NCBI GenBank assembly: GCA_946008205.1
Contig: CAMGAZ010000049.1
Coordinates: forward strand, 1-8,610
Length of the DNA stretch: 8,610 bases
Reading direction: 5' to 3'
Origin: an uncultured Clostridium sp.
GTDB lineage: Bacteria; Bacillota; Clostridia; TANB77; CAG-508
Program-made: the position numbers and the translations under genes
In this document: positions 1 to 7,539 of the stretch, piece after piece
Layout: every line of letters begins with the position of its first letter
How positions within the stretch are numbered: position 1 is the first letter of the stretch
Notes under the pieces: model-generated
What the model was told of the DNA's origin: nothing
The model's database searches: none
The model's input: the letters and a program-made list of their open reading frames with translations, nothing else

Positions 1-128
1 GGCATACGCTTACCAACCTTCATGTGCTGTATCATTGTTCTGTCTACACCGCTAATTTTTGAGATAGTGACAACAGTTAAGTTTTTAGTTTCTAAATAGT
101 TTTTAAGTGTATCCGCAAATAATGTCAT
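1..128 (-). CDS. XRE/Cro-type helix-turn-helix transcriptional regulator, N-terminal fragment
   Basis: Reading the minus strand from an ATG at 128-126 gives 42 residues that run off the window edge, so the 3' part is missing. The peptide begins MTLFADTLKNYLE and contains LTVVTISKISGVDRTMIQHM followed by KVGKRMP. This is the usual layout of an XRE helix-turn-helix: a first helix, a turn at SGVD, a recognition helix, and a GKRxP end like the family's NGKRKP. A strong ribosome binding site, AGGAAGGG (complement of 137-144), lies 8 bases upstream of the ATG, which fixes the start. By family it is probably a DNA-binding repressor. The inverted TTGTCACA elements in its own upstream region are a natural candidate operator, but that link is inferred. 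The target genes cannot be read from this fragment. Confidence 0.72.
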   Translation of the reverse strand, partial: MTLFADTLKNYLETKNLTVVTISKISGVDRTMIQHMKVGKRM

Positions 129-164
129 AAGCAAAACCCTTCCTAAAATAGTTCATCGTCAATA

Positions 165-191
165 TTTATATTATAGATGAATTTGTGACAA
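165..191 (-). promoter_or_regulatory. Possible promoter for the XRE regulator
   Basis: On the minus strand TTGTCA (complement of 186-191) is followed after 15 bases by TATAAA (complement of 165-170), about 37 bases ahead of the regulator ATG. The -35 is one base off consensus, but the spacing is short of the ideal 17. The -35 lies inside one of the TTGTCACA elements, as expected for an autoregulated repressor gene. Sequence resemblance only. Confidence 0.35.
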
Positions 192-242
192 TAATAAAGC
201 CTCAAATAACTAAAAAGGCTGTCACAAAAGTTGTCACATGTG
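182..242. promoter_or_regulatory. Inverted and direct TTGTCACA elements, candidate operator
   Basis: TTTGTGAC at 182-189 is the exact inverse of GTCACAAA at 221-228, and a third element, TTGTCACA, follows at 231-238. Inside the large inverted repeat, AGCC (198-201) can also pair with GGCT (217-220), so the stretch could fold as a bulged hairpin. The palindrome CACATGTG at 235-242 overlaps the third copy. The three elements lie between the divergently oriented XRE regulator and the downstream + strand genes and overlap the regulator's possible -35, a usual place for repressor binding. There is no T-run after the hairpin, so an intrinsic terminator is unlikely. Confidence 0.45.
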
Positions 243-263
243 TTTCTTGTGTGGCAAATTGGT

Positions 264-269
264 TATAAT
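264..269 (+). promoter_or_regulatory. Possible -10 box for the + strand genes
   Basis: A consensus TATAAT lies at 264-269 in the intergenic region facing the + strand genes, just downstream of the TTGTCACA elements. No good -35 sits 16-18 bases upstream; the best candidate around 241-248 is weak. The remaining bases 270-403 hold no other feature I can support. The leader to the first + strand gene would be over 100 bases, so another promoter nearer the gene is possible. Confidence 0.3.
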
Positions 270-403
270 TAGATATATAAGGGAAAATAGAAGATTAGCA
301 AAAACAATGTAAAAATATTTAGAAAATAATGTAAGTAGTTAGTTATGGATGAAATCCTTCTTATTGCGCATTTGTATAGTGAGGGGTACAACGTTCAGAT
401 AAG

Positions 404-943
404 ATGAATAGAGGGGTGGAAAAGAAGGTGGGATACAATGGAGATTGTAGGGATTGTCTTTATTATCGTGATTATTTCCATCAAACTGCGCGTGATGAAT
501 GGCGTTGTGATTATGCCGGAGAATATTTTAACGATAGATATGGCAACACTTGCAGAGATTATGTTGATAGAGAAGCTTATGAGCGGAGAAAAAGAGCTGA
601 TGAACAAAAAACGCAGGATTTGAAGGACATTGTTGTTGGGGTTAGTGTGGCTGAAGATTTTCAGGAAATGCAAGAATTGGAAGAGGAGCACCGAGGAGAA
701 AAATCAACTAGCTTTGGATGTATAACTTGGATAATTATTATTGCTGTTTTATTTGGAGTAGTTGGCATGATAGATAAGATTCTACCAGCACCGTTAAGTT
801 ATATACCGTTTGCATTAGTCATGTATGGATTGTACAAGATGCATAAGGTGTTTTTTGGTAGGAGTGAGACTAATACGCTGTTAATAGTTTTAGACGCTAT
901 GATGGCGTTTGGGTTATTTGTGGCGGCGTTGATGAGAAGATAG
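404..943 (+). CDS. Hypothetical membrane protein with N-terminal four-cysteine domain
   Basis: I do not recognise the family. Numbered from the ATG at 404, the 179-residue product has four cysteines, C15, C18, C35 and C50 (a CRDC pair, then WRC and NTC), in an acidic/aromatic N-terminal domain that could hold a metal. A charged, coil-prone stretch rich in E, K and R follows (about 53-100). Three hydrophobic segments close the protein (about 106-123, 129-145 and 158-176), and the C-terminus is MRR. The start is uncertain. GAGGGG at 411-416 sits downstream of the ATG and fits a GTG at 428 (11-base spacing), which keeps all four cysteines. The next gene follows after 21 bases, so the two are probably co-transcribed. 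A zinc-binding sensor anchored in the membrane is possible but is only inference. Confidence 0.7.
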   Translation: MNRGVEKKVGYNGDCRDCLYYRDYFHQTARDEWRCDYAGEYFNDRYGNTCRDYVDREAYERRKRADEQKTQDLKDIVVGVSVAEDFQEMQELEEEHRGEKSTSFGCITWIIIIAVLFGVVGMIDKILPAPLSYIPFALVMYGLYKMHKVFFGRSETNTLLIVLDAMMAFGLFVAALMRR

Positions 944-964
944 GTTTATTGGAGGTAATATATT

Positions 965-1609
965 ATGAAAAAGATTTTTTTATTAGTAACATTATTATTG
1001 AGCCTGGCAAGTGTGGCGTTTGCGTCAACAACGCAATTTAATCAACCAGTATATTTAGGCTGGTATGCGAATACGAGAGATGGTGGGCCTAGTCCTGCTA
1101 TAGCTAAAGGATATGATTATAAAACTTACGATAGCTTCACGTTCGGCAGAGGTTCAGAAGCATTAACGTTTAAATTTGCAAATCATTATTATAATGGGAG
1201 AGCGGGATCATCCCATACTAAGGGTGTATATGTAGGTGAAAACTTCATCTTAAAAAATATAGTTGCATGTCCAGAAATATATAAAATAACGGATAATCAT
1301 GGTAGAACGTTTTATTTATCAAAGGGCATAACTAGCGGACCGTCGCAAGTTTTTCTGCTTATGGGGAAATGCGCTAATAGTTACTATAATTATATAGGAA
1401 TTGCTGATTTAAAAAATCATTGTGCAGATATAGAGTTTATGGATCATAATGGTGCTCCACGTTTAGGTGAAATAAATATACAAGGTAATAAAATCATATT
1501 GCCATATACTAGGTCGTATAGCAAAAATAATACTTATATAGCGGGTGAATTTATTTTTGAATGGGATGATAATGTGCAGTGGTTTGGAATTAAACATGTT
1601 GAGTATTGA
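965..1609 (+). CDS. Hypothetical secreted protein
   Basis: The family is not recognised. The 214-residue product starts with a textbook signal peptide: MKK, a hydrophobic core of about 13 residues, then ASVAFA with likely cleavage after residue 20. The mature part is rich in Tyr, Asn and Gly, has three cysteines (C102, C136, C153) and no further membrane segment, so it is probably exported to the cell surface or periplasm. Many alternating polar/hydrophobic stretches, such as the C-terminal YIAGEFIFEWDDNVQWFGI, suggest a beta-rich fold. The start is well set by GGAGG at 951-955, 9 bases before the ATG. It follows the membrane protein gene by 21 bases and precedes cas10 by 45 bases with no terminator visible. 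An exported protein has no obvious part in cytoplasmic crRNA interference. Confidence 0.75.
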   Translation: MKKIFLLVTLLLSLASVAFASTTQFNQPVYLGWYANTRDGGPSPAIAKGYDYKTYDSFTFGRGSEALTFKFANHYYNGRAGSSHTKGVYVGENFILKNIVACPEIYKITDNHGRTFYLSKGITSGPSQVFLLMGKCANSYYNYIGIADLKNHCADIEFMDHNGAPRLGEINIQGNKIILPYTRSYSKNNTYIAGEFIFEWDDNVQWFGIKHVEY

Positions 1610-1654
1610 AAGAAATTAGGCTTATAACAATTCTTATATATAGGAGAAATACAA

Positions 1655-4129
1655 ATGGCAGATATGGATATCTTGATAAAAGCATCTTTGTTACATGATA
1701 TAGGAAAACTGTGTTGTTATTCAGATAGCAACATAAAGAATTATTCTGAAGCAAGTATAGAATTTTTAAGTAATGTTTCAGAAGATAGCGATTATGCTAG
1801 AAAGATACTGAATTGTATAAGTGCTTTTAATAGCATTTCTATACCTAAAGCAAGCGACGATAATAATGTGGCTTATATTATATACGAAGCAAATAATATA
1901 GCAAATAGTGAAGAAGAATATATCTCAAAAAGTATAGATGAACCTAATTGTCTGCATAGTATTTTTAATATTTTTGGAGATATTAAATCTAAAGATGTTT
2001 CTAATTATTATCCTATAGAGTTAAGTGGAAAGAATAAATTTAATTATCCTTATGTTTATAATAAAACAAATGCATTAAAAAAAGAATATAAAAAATTAGT
2101 AGATATCCTTGCTTATAGTTTTCAAGCTGAACCATTTGAAAAAATGGATAATAATCGCTTATTAACTATTCTAGAGGACACAGTATCATTTGTTTCAGAT
2201 TGTACGAATAGAAAATCAGTATCTGACATTTCTCTTTATATCCATTCTAAAATCACTGCAGCTATAGCAAGCTGTATGTATCAATACTTTGCAGCTAAAA
2301 ACATAACGGATTATAAAAAATTCTGCTTTAGCAAAGCGAATGCAGAATTTAGAAATGAGGCTGCCTTTCTGCTGATTTCCGGTGATTTTTCTGGTATTCA
2401 AAGCTTTATCTATACCATTCCATCTAAGGGAGCGTTAAAATCATTACGTGGGCGTTCCTTCTATCTGGAAATCCTCATGGAAAATTTTATAGATGAAATG
2501 CTTGAAGCCTTAGATTTATGTAGAGCTAACCTGCTTTATACGGGTGGTGGACATTTTTATGTTTTAGCAGCCAATACGGAAAAGACCAGGCAAACTATTG
2601 AGGCACTGAAGGTGAAGTTTAACCAGTGGCTGCTAGCAAAATTTGGTACGCAGCTATATATGGCTATGGGATATGCGCAGTGCTCTGCTAATGATTTACG
2701 TTCATCTGGTACGCAAAGAAATGTTTTTGCTGCTGTTAGCAAGGAGCTTAATAAGGACAAGCTTTGTCGTTATGACGCAGATAGCTTAGAGCAGCTTTTT
2801 GATAGTAATAGCATTTATAATAAGAATATGGATAAGGCAAGAGAATGCTCTATCTGCCATTTATCTAGTACGGAGCTGCAGAAGGTTGATAATATCAGTG
2901 AAGGCTATGTTTGTTCTACCTGCGCTGGATTATATGAATTAGGTGGAGTTTTATTTCAAAAAGAAGTATTTGTAATCCTAGATACAGCGGTGGAAAACAG
3001 CTTAGAGGTATTTGGCAGCGATAAGCAGCTTTATCTTGCTGTTGTAAATAACAAGGAGCTGGAAAAATACGCTGACCATATAGTGCGCATTTACAGCAAG
3101 AATGAGGCAGTAACAGGAAAGTTTATCAGCACACGCTTGTGGCTTGCTGATTACTATTCTGCTGCTGAAAAGGGAGAAGTCTTAGAGTTTGAAAAATTAG
3201 CAGCAGCCTGCTGTGATGGGCAGCATGGTATTAAGCGCCTTGGAGTATTGCGAGCTGACGTGGATAATTTGGGTGCGGCCTTTATTGGTGGCTTTGTGCA
3301 TCAGCAGGCAGCTGAGCCTGAAAAATATGCGACTTTATCACGTTATGCAGATTTATCTAGAGATTTAGGTTTGTTTTTCAAGCTGGCGGTAGATAAGCTT
3401 TGCAAGGGTGAATTAACAGGCTTTGATATCAACGATAAGCAGCAGCCCTTTAGCTTATTTGGTTTGTCTAAGGATAAACAGCGCAAGGTACACGTAGTTT
3501 ATTCCGGTGGTGACGATATGTTTATTGTTGGCGCGTGGGATGAGCTTTTAGAGCTGGCTGTTGATATCAGGAGAGCCTTTAGTAAGTTTACTAATGATAA
3601 GCTGAGCTTTTCTGCTGGCTTGGCGTTATTTAATCCTGGTTATCCGATTAGCAAGATGGCAGAAATTACAGGTATGCTGGAAGGTGCAGCGAAGGATAAT
3701 GGTAAAAACAGTATTGCTCTTTTTGGCTTAGAGACAGAGCAGCATGATAGGGAAACAAAGCTTGCGTGTAAGCATGTCTATCAGTGGCCAGATTTTACCG
3801 CTAAGGTGTGTGCAGAAAAGCTGCAGTTTTTGCTGAACCATCTTACCTTTGAGAATGCTGAAAATAAAATTAAGGCAGGTATTTCCTTGCTGTATAGACT
3901 GCTTGATTTAATTGAGTATAAGCAGAACGATAAGATTGATATCGCACGCTTTGCTTATACTTTGGGCAGAATGCAGCCAGCTAGTAGAGATAATCCATCC
4001 TTGCAGGCTCGCTATGCTGAGTTTAGCCAGCAGATGTATCAATGGTATATTCATGAAGAGGATAGAAAACAGCTTTTTACAGCGCTTAATTTGTTAATTT
4101 ACTATAGACGTGAGGCGAAGGAGGCTTAA
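1655..4129 (+). CDS. csm1: Type III-A CRISPR protein Cas10/Csm1, large effector subunit
   Basis: Large subunit of the Csm complex, 824 residues, full length for the family. An N-terminal HD domain shows LLHDIGK (H14, D15). The first palm domain begins near SGDFSGIQSFIY (G243-Q249) and contains YTGGGH (G297-H300). A zinc ribbon has C398-x2-C401 and C420-x2-C423. The second palm has ADVDN (D535) and the SGGDD active site (G618-D621), which in this family makes cyclic oligoadenylates from ATP when target RNA is bound. The C-terminal helical domain that contacts Csm2 follows. Other HD-domain residues conserved in Csm1 look lost, so the ssDNase is doubtful while the cyclase looks intact. The start is set by AGGAGA at 1641-1646. 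The first 700 bases are markedly more AT-rich than the rest. csm2 begins 8 bases after the stop. Confidence 0.96.
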   Translation: MADMDILIKASLLHDIGKLCCYSDSNIKNYSEASIEFLSNVSEDSDYARKILNCISAFNSISIPKASDDNNVAYIIYEANNIANSEEEYISKSIDEPNCLHSIFNIFGDIKSKDVSNYYPIELSGKNKFNYPYVYNKTNALKKEYKKLVDILAYSFQAEPFEKMDNNRLLTILEDTVSFVSDCTNRKSVSDISLYIHSKITAAIASCMYQYFAAKNITDYKKFCFSKANAEFRNEAAFLLISGDFSGIQSFIYTIPSKGALKSLRGRSFYLEILMENFIDEMLEALDLCRANLLYTGGGHFYVLAANTEKTRQTIEALKVKFNQWLLAKFGTQLYMAMGYAQCSANDLRSSGTQRNVFAAVSKELNKDKLCRYDADSLEQLFDSNSIYNKNMDKARECSICHLSSTELQKVDNISEGYVCSTCAGLYELGGVLFQKEVFVILDTAVENSLEVFGSDKQLYLAVVNNKELEKYADHIVRIYSKNEAVTGKFISTRLWLADYYSAAEKGEVLEFEKLAAACCDGQHGIKRLGVLRADVDNLGAAFIGGFVHQQAAEPEKYATLSRYADLSRDLGLFFKLAVDKLCKGELTGFDINDKQQPFSLFGLSKDKQRKVHVVYSGGDDMFIVGAWDELLELAVDIRRAFSKFTNDKLSFSAGLALFNPGYPISKMAEITGMLEGAAKDNGKNSIALFGLETEQHDRETKLACKHVYQWPDFTAKVCAEKLQFLLNHLTFENAENKIKAGISLLYRLLDLIEYKQNDKIDIARFAYTLGRMQPASRDNPSLQARYAEFSQQMYQWYIHEEDRKQLFTALNLLIYYRREAKEA

Positions 4130-4137
4130 TAACGGTT

Positions 4138-4653
4138 ATGAATGATATGCGTTCACAATTTGCTAAGCTTGGTTATGGACAAGCTTCGAAACCAGCGGGG
4201 AATAGACAAGGCTACGGTCAAAATCAAGGCTATAATAAGAATACAGCTCATACTTTTGTGTTAACTTTGAACTATGATCCCGTTGATGCTGCAGAAAAGG
4301 TAATCAACCATCTTGAAAAAGATAAATATGGTAATATTGCGTTGACTACTTCGCAGATTAGAAAATTTTTAACTGCAGTTAATGTCGTGAGAAATAAGGT
4401 TGACTTGTACATAGCTCAAAATAAGTATGCTGATGAGCTTTCTATTGAATTAGCGGCAGAAGTAAAATTTTTAAAGGTAAATTTGTTGTATCAGGCAGGT
4501 AGAGCTAAAGCTGTTAAGGACTTCATGGAGATAAGCAATTTAGCTGCCATTATTGGCGATGTAGACAAGAATATCAAGAAATTTCAAAGGCTCTGCAAAT
4601 ATGTAGAAGCGTTAGTTGCTTATCATAAGTTTATGGGAGGTAAGGACAAATGA
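4138..4653 (+). CDS. csm2: Type III-A CRISPR protein Csm2, small subunit
   Basis: Small helical subunit that lines the inner belly of the Csm complex next to Csm3 and contacts the crRNA-target duplex. The core from about residue 55 (YGNIALTTSQIRKFLTAVN) through VKFLKVNLLYQAGRAKAVKDF to the C-terminus has the typical Csm2 pattern of amphipathic helices with TTSQIRK near its start. The first 40 residues are an added low-complexity tail rich in Gly, Gln, Asn and Tyr, which makes the 171-residue protein longer than the roughly 120-140 residues of well-studied Csm2 proteins. The nearest ribosome binding site, AAGGAGG at 4118-4124, lies inside the end of cas10 with 13 bases to the ATG, rather far, so coupling to cas10 translation is likely. 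An internal ATG at 4147 is the alternative start. Its stop overlaps the csm3 start. Confidence 0.93.
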   Translation: MNDMRSQFAKLGYGQASKPAGNRQGYGQNQGYNKNTAHTFVLTLNYDPVDAAEKVINHLEKDKYGNIALTTSQIRKFLTAVNVVRNKVDLYIAQNKYADELSIELAAEVKFLKVNLLYQAGRAKAVKDFMEISNLAAIIGDVDKNIKKFQRLCKYVEALVAYHKFMGGKDK

Positions 4654-5345
4654 TGGACGAAGCTAAGCGAGTGCCAAAGACTTTACAAGGCAAAATTATA
4701 ATTACGGGTATTTTAAATGTGCTTACAGGTATGCACATTGGTGGTAGCAGTGAATTTGCTCCGATTGGTGCTGTAGACAGTCCGTTCATTCGTGATCCCT
4801 TTACTCATGCGCCCATTATCCCTGGCAGTTCAATCAAAGGAAAAATGAGAACCTTATTGGCAAAGATTTCCTGTAATGATTATATTTTAAATGCCATTGA
4901 TAAGGATAATGCTGTTGTCAGCCGCCTGTTTGGTGCAAGTGGTAAAAATTACGCTCTGCCTGCACGCTTGCAGTTCTTTGATTTGTTTGTGACGGAAGCA
5001 ACTAAGAAAAATTTTACTGCTATTGAAACAGATACCTATATTGGCGAAGTAAAATTTGAAAATACTATTAGCAGAACCTCTGGTGTAGCCAATCCACGCC
5101 AGATTGAGCGTGTGCCTGCTGGTGCAGAATTTGTTTTTAAGCTGGTTTACAACGTAGAAAGTTTAGAAGAGGCTGAGGAGGATTTAAAAACTTTGGCAAC
5201 AGGTTTTAAGCTTTTAGAAAACGATTATCTTGGTGGTCATGGCTCTCGTGGCTATGGTCGTGTGCAATTGCAGGATATTCAGCTGAAGCCTATTGGTGAT
5301 TTTGCTTTAGATTTAACCAAATACGAAGCAATGTTTAAGGATTGA
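4650..5345 (+). CDS. csm3: Type III-A CRISPR protein Csm3, backbone RAMP and target RNase
   Basis: Csm3 forms the repeated backbone of the complex and cuts bound target RNA every 6 nt. The 231 residues match the family closely: MHIGGSSEFAPIGAVDSPFI, then PGSSIKGKMRTLL (typical RAMP motif), VKFENTISR, NPRQIERVPAGAEF, and the glycine-rich loop YLGGHGSRGYGRV (G195-G203). Asp43 in GAVDSP aligns with the catalytic Asp33 of Streptococcus thermophilus Csm3, so RNA cleavage should be intact. Two ATGs lie in tandem (4650 and 4653), the first overlapping the csm2 stop as ATGA. GGGAGG at 4635-4640 supports either start. csm4 follows after 6 bases. Nothing here looks damaged. Confidence 0.97.
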   Translation: MMDEAKRVPKTLQGKIIITGILNVLTGMHIGGSSEFAPIGAVDSPFIRDPFTHAPIIPGSSIKGKMRTLLAKISCNDYILNAIDKDNAVVSRLFGASGKNYALPARLQFFDLFVTEATKKNFTAIETDTYIGEVKFENTISRTSGVANPRQIERVPAGAEFVFKLVYNVESLEEAEEDLKTLATGFKLLENDYLGGHGSRGYGRVQLQDIQLKPIGDFALDLTKYEAMFKD

Positions 5346-5351
5346 TTGCTT

Positions 5352-6437
5352 ATGATTTATTACGCTTTTACGCTTAAATTTTTAACACCAGTGCATTTTG
5401 GTGATACTGCCAGCGGGGGCAATCTGGATAAGATTGCTTTAAGCTGTAGCGCAGATACCCTATTTGCGGCTTTATGTAATGAAGCTGCAGCGCTGGATAG
5501 CATTATATTAGAGAAGCTTATTGCTGGCGTTAGGGAACAAAAAATAGTTTTTTCCAGCTTGTTTCCTTACTATCGTACAGAAAATGAAGACTTATATCTG
5601 TATCTGCCAAAGCCTTTACTGCAAATGGAGGCCAAAAAGCAAAACAGCAAAAGCTTTGCCGAGATGAAGCAGCTAGCCACGAAGCTGAAAAAGCAAAAGA
5701 AAACTAGCTATATCCGTGCCTCCGAGCTGCAAGCCTGGTTAAAAAATTGTCAGGAGGGTCAGCTCACTGATTATGAGGTGCCTGAATTTGCAGCTCCCTT
5801 TGTAGCAGGTAGAGTAAATTTACGTGAAGATAAGCCTCTGCCATATTTTGTTGGTAGCTATGTTTTTGACGAAAATGCTGGCCTTTATTTTATTTGTGGT
5901 GTTGAAGATGAGAACGAAGAAGATATTGCATGGATAAATGATTTGCTTAAACAGCTTGGTATGACAGGTATTGGTGGCAAACGCAGCAGTGGTTACGGTA
6001 AGTTTGAATTAGTGGGTGATTATTGTAATATCAATCCTGATAGTGGTGTTTATGATGATGAGTTAGCTATAGGTGAGATGCTATTTAATAAAGAGAGCAG
6101 CATACAGATGTGTCTTGCTCCTGTATGTCCGTTAGCAGAAGAGATTGCTGCTGTCAAACAGGGGGCTTATAAGCTGGTGAAGCGCGGCGGTTTTATTTCT
6201 TCGCCTGTGACAGGTGAAAATGTGAAGCGGAATAGTGTTTATATGCTGGCAGAGGGCTCGTGCTTTGCTAAACGCTTGCAGGGAAGCCTGTTAAGGCAAG
6301 AGGTAGATGGGATTGAGCATCCTGTTTATCGTGACGGTGTAGGAATGTTTGTGGGGTTGAAGAATGAATTAGCTAAATTTTCAACAAGAGGTTGGCAGGT
6401 TATGCCTGCAAATTATTACACCTGTCTATATTGGTGA
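5352..6437 (+). CDS. csm4: Type III-A CRISPR protein Csm4, RAMP capping the crRNA 5' tag
   Basis: Csm4 binds the 5' tag end of the crRNA and docks Cas10. The protein opens with a RAMP strand FTLKFLTPVHFGD and has the glycine-rich loop GIGGKRSSGYGKF (G206-G216), the Csm4-typical KRGGFISSP (K277 on) and HPVYRDGVGMFVGL ending near residue 336. I chose the ATG at 5352: AAGGA at 5337-5341 gives 10 bases of spacing. A TTG at 5346, immediately after the csm3 stop, is the alternative. Csm4 proteins usually end just after the PVYR...VG segment. Here the frame runs about 25 residues further, ending NYYTCLYW, through sequence whose other frame encodes the start of Csm5. The natural stop therefore seems to be missing, and the tail is probably a by-product of the csm4/csm5 junction problem. 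Confidence 0.92.
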   Translation: MIYYAFTLKFLTPVHFGDTASGGNLDKIALSCSADTLFAALCNEAAALDSIILEKLIAGVREQKIVFSSLFPYYRTENEDLYLYLPKPLLQMEAKKQNSKSFAEMKQLATKLKKQKKTSYIRASELQAWLKNCQEGQLTDYEVPEFAAPFVAGRVNLREDKPLPYFVGSYVFDENAGLYFICGVEDENEEDIAWINDLLKQLGMTGIGGKRSSGYGKFELVGDYCNINPDSGVYDDELAIGEMLFNKESSIQMCLAPVCPLAEEIAAVKQGAYKLVKRGGFISSPVTGENVKRNSVYMLAEGSCFAKRLQGSLLRQEVDGIEHPVYRDGVGMFVGLKNELAKFSTRGWQVMPANYYTCLYW

Positions 6438-7539
6438 TGGGACTAAGCTGACAGCGAAGGATTATTTTTACTCTTCTAAAGAGCAAAAAGCATATTTTTT
6501 CAATGTTCGTAAGTGGCATCAGTTTATTTATCAACATGGGTTATTTTCTGCTTACGAAAAGTATATCAGTAATGTTCATGATAAAAGAAATTTACTAACT
6601 TGGCTAGAAGAACATGATTTCACATTGGAAGATGTGAAAGATATTATTACTAGTGAGTCATTTGCAACAGTGAATATTATTAATGTAGAAAAAAAGAATA
6701 CGCTTAATGATGTGAATAAGCACGTTCATCAGTTAGATGGTTCTTTATATGTGCCTGGCAGTAGTATTAAGGGTGCCTTTAGAAGTGCTATTTTACATGC
6801 ATTGCTGAAGAAAAAGCCAGCTATTAAAAATAGATATTGGCAGCTAGTTAATGCAGAGATTAATAAGCCTTATTTTAATCCAAGAAAAAGTTTAAACCGT
6901 CTAACTACCAATTTGGAAAACGATTTACTGCATACCTTACAGCTTGAGGAAAAGCATAAGCCTGTACCTAGTAATAATGCAGTATGTAGCTCACTTCGTG
7001 GCTTACAGGTTAGCGATACTTTGCGTAGTGAAAATATACAGGTAGCTATTTTGCAGAAAATAGATGCTGGCTTTAATAAATTTGGCAAGGCTGGTTTTCA
7101 TCCGTTGCCAATTTTTAAAGAATGTATGCTTCCTGGAGCTAAGCTGATGTTTGATGTAAAATTAGATAAAGCAATGATGGCTACTGTAGGTATTAATAGT
7201 ATTGATGATTTACTTTCAATAACACAACAATATGTTGATGAAATAATTCGCATTTTAAAGGATGCATTTAAAAAAGAACATCCTGATCCATTCTGTGGTA
7301 TTGATGCAGCTAATATTTTTGTTGGAGGTAATGTTGGATTTCATAGTAAAACATTATTAGCATTACTGGCTCCAGATGATAATACAGCTAAAAATACTAT
7401 AAAAGTACTATTAAATAAAGAATTTCCAAAGCACGAACATATTATATATGATAAATTTGCTTCTCCGCGTCTGCTAAAGTGCACTATATATAACGGGGAA
7501 TTGCTTATGATGGGCTTAGCAGAGGTGCGACGCATATGA
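6364..7539 (+). CDS. csm5: Type III-A CRISPR protein Csm5, 5' end disrupted
   Basis: Csm5 caps the crRNA 3' end of the complex. The frame carries the whole family pattern: LQIITPVYIGDGTKLTAKDY, DGSLYVPGSSIKGAFRSAIL, LPIFKECMLPGAKL, then NIFVGGNVGFHSKTL and a conserved C-terminus. The problem is the start. The frame is open from 6373, but the only upstream ATG in it (6364) is followed by an in-frame TAG at 6370-6372. The next ordinary start is TTG at 6625, which would drop about 70 conserved residues. Counted from 6364, TPVYIGDG is residues 19-26 and the total is about 390 codons, normal for Csm5. The conserved start lies inside the over-long end of csm4. A nonsense change, a small indel or a sequencing error would each explain it. 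The stop overlaps the cas6 ATG (ATGA). Confidence 0.85.

Noticed and set aside
182..228. Inverted repeat as an intrinsic terminator
   Set aside because: It has a bulged stem and no T-run, and lies in a divergent promoter region where no gene ends.
438..623. ATG-started open frame inside the first membrane protein gene
   Set aside because: The overlapping longer frame has a cysteine pattern and membrane segments; this one is a shadow in another frame.
395..691. Minus-strand open frame opposite the membrane protein gene
   Set aside because: Low-complexity Ile/Ser/Phe-rich product typical of an AT-rich antisense shadow.
6625..7539. csm5 starting at TTG 6625
   Set aside because: This start would remove the conserved TPVYIGDG strand and about 70 family residues, all of which are encoded in frame just upstream.
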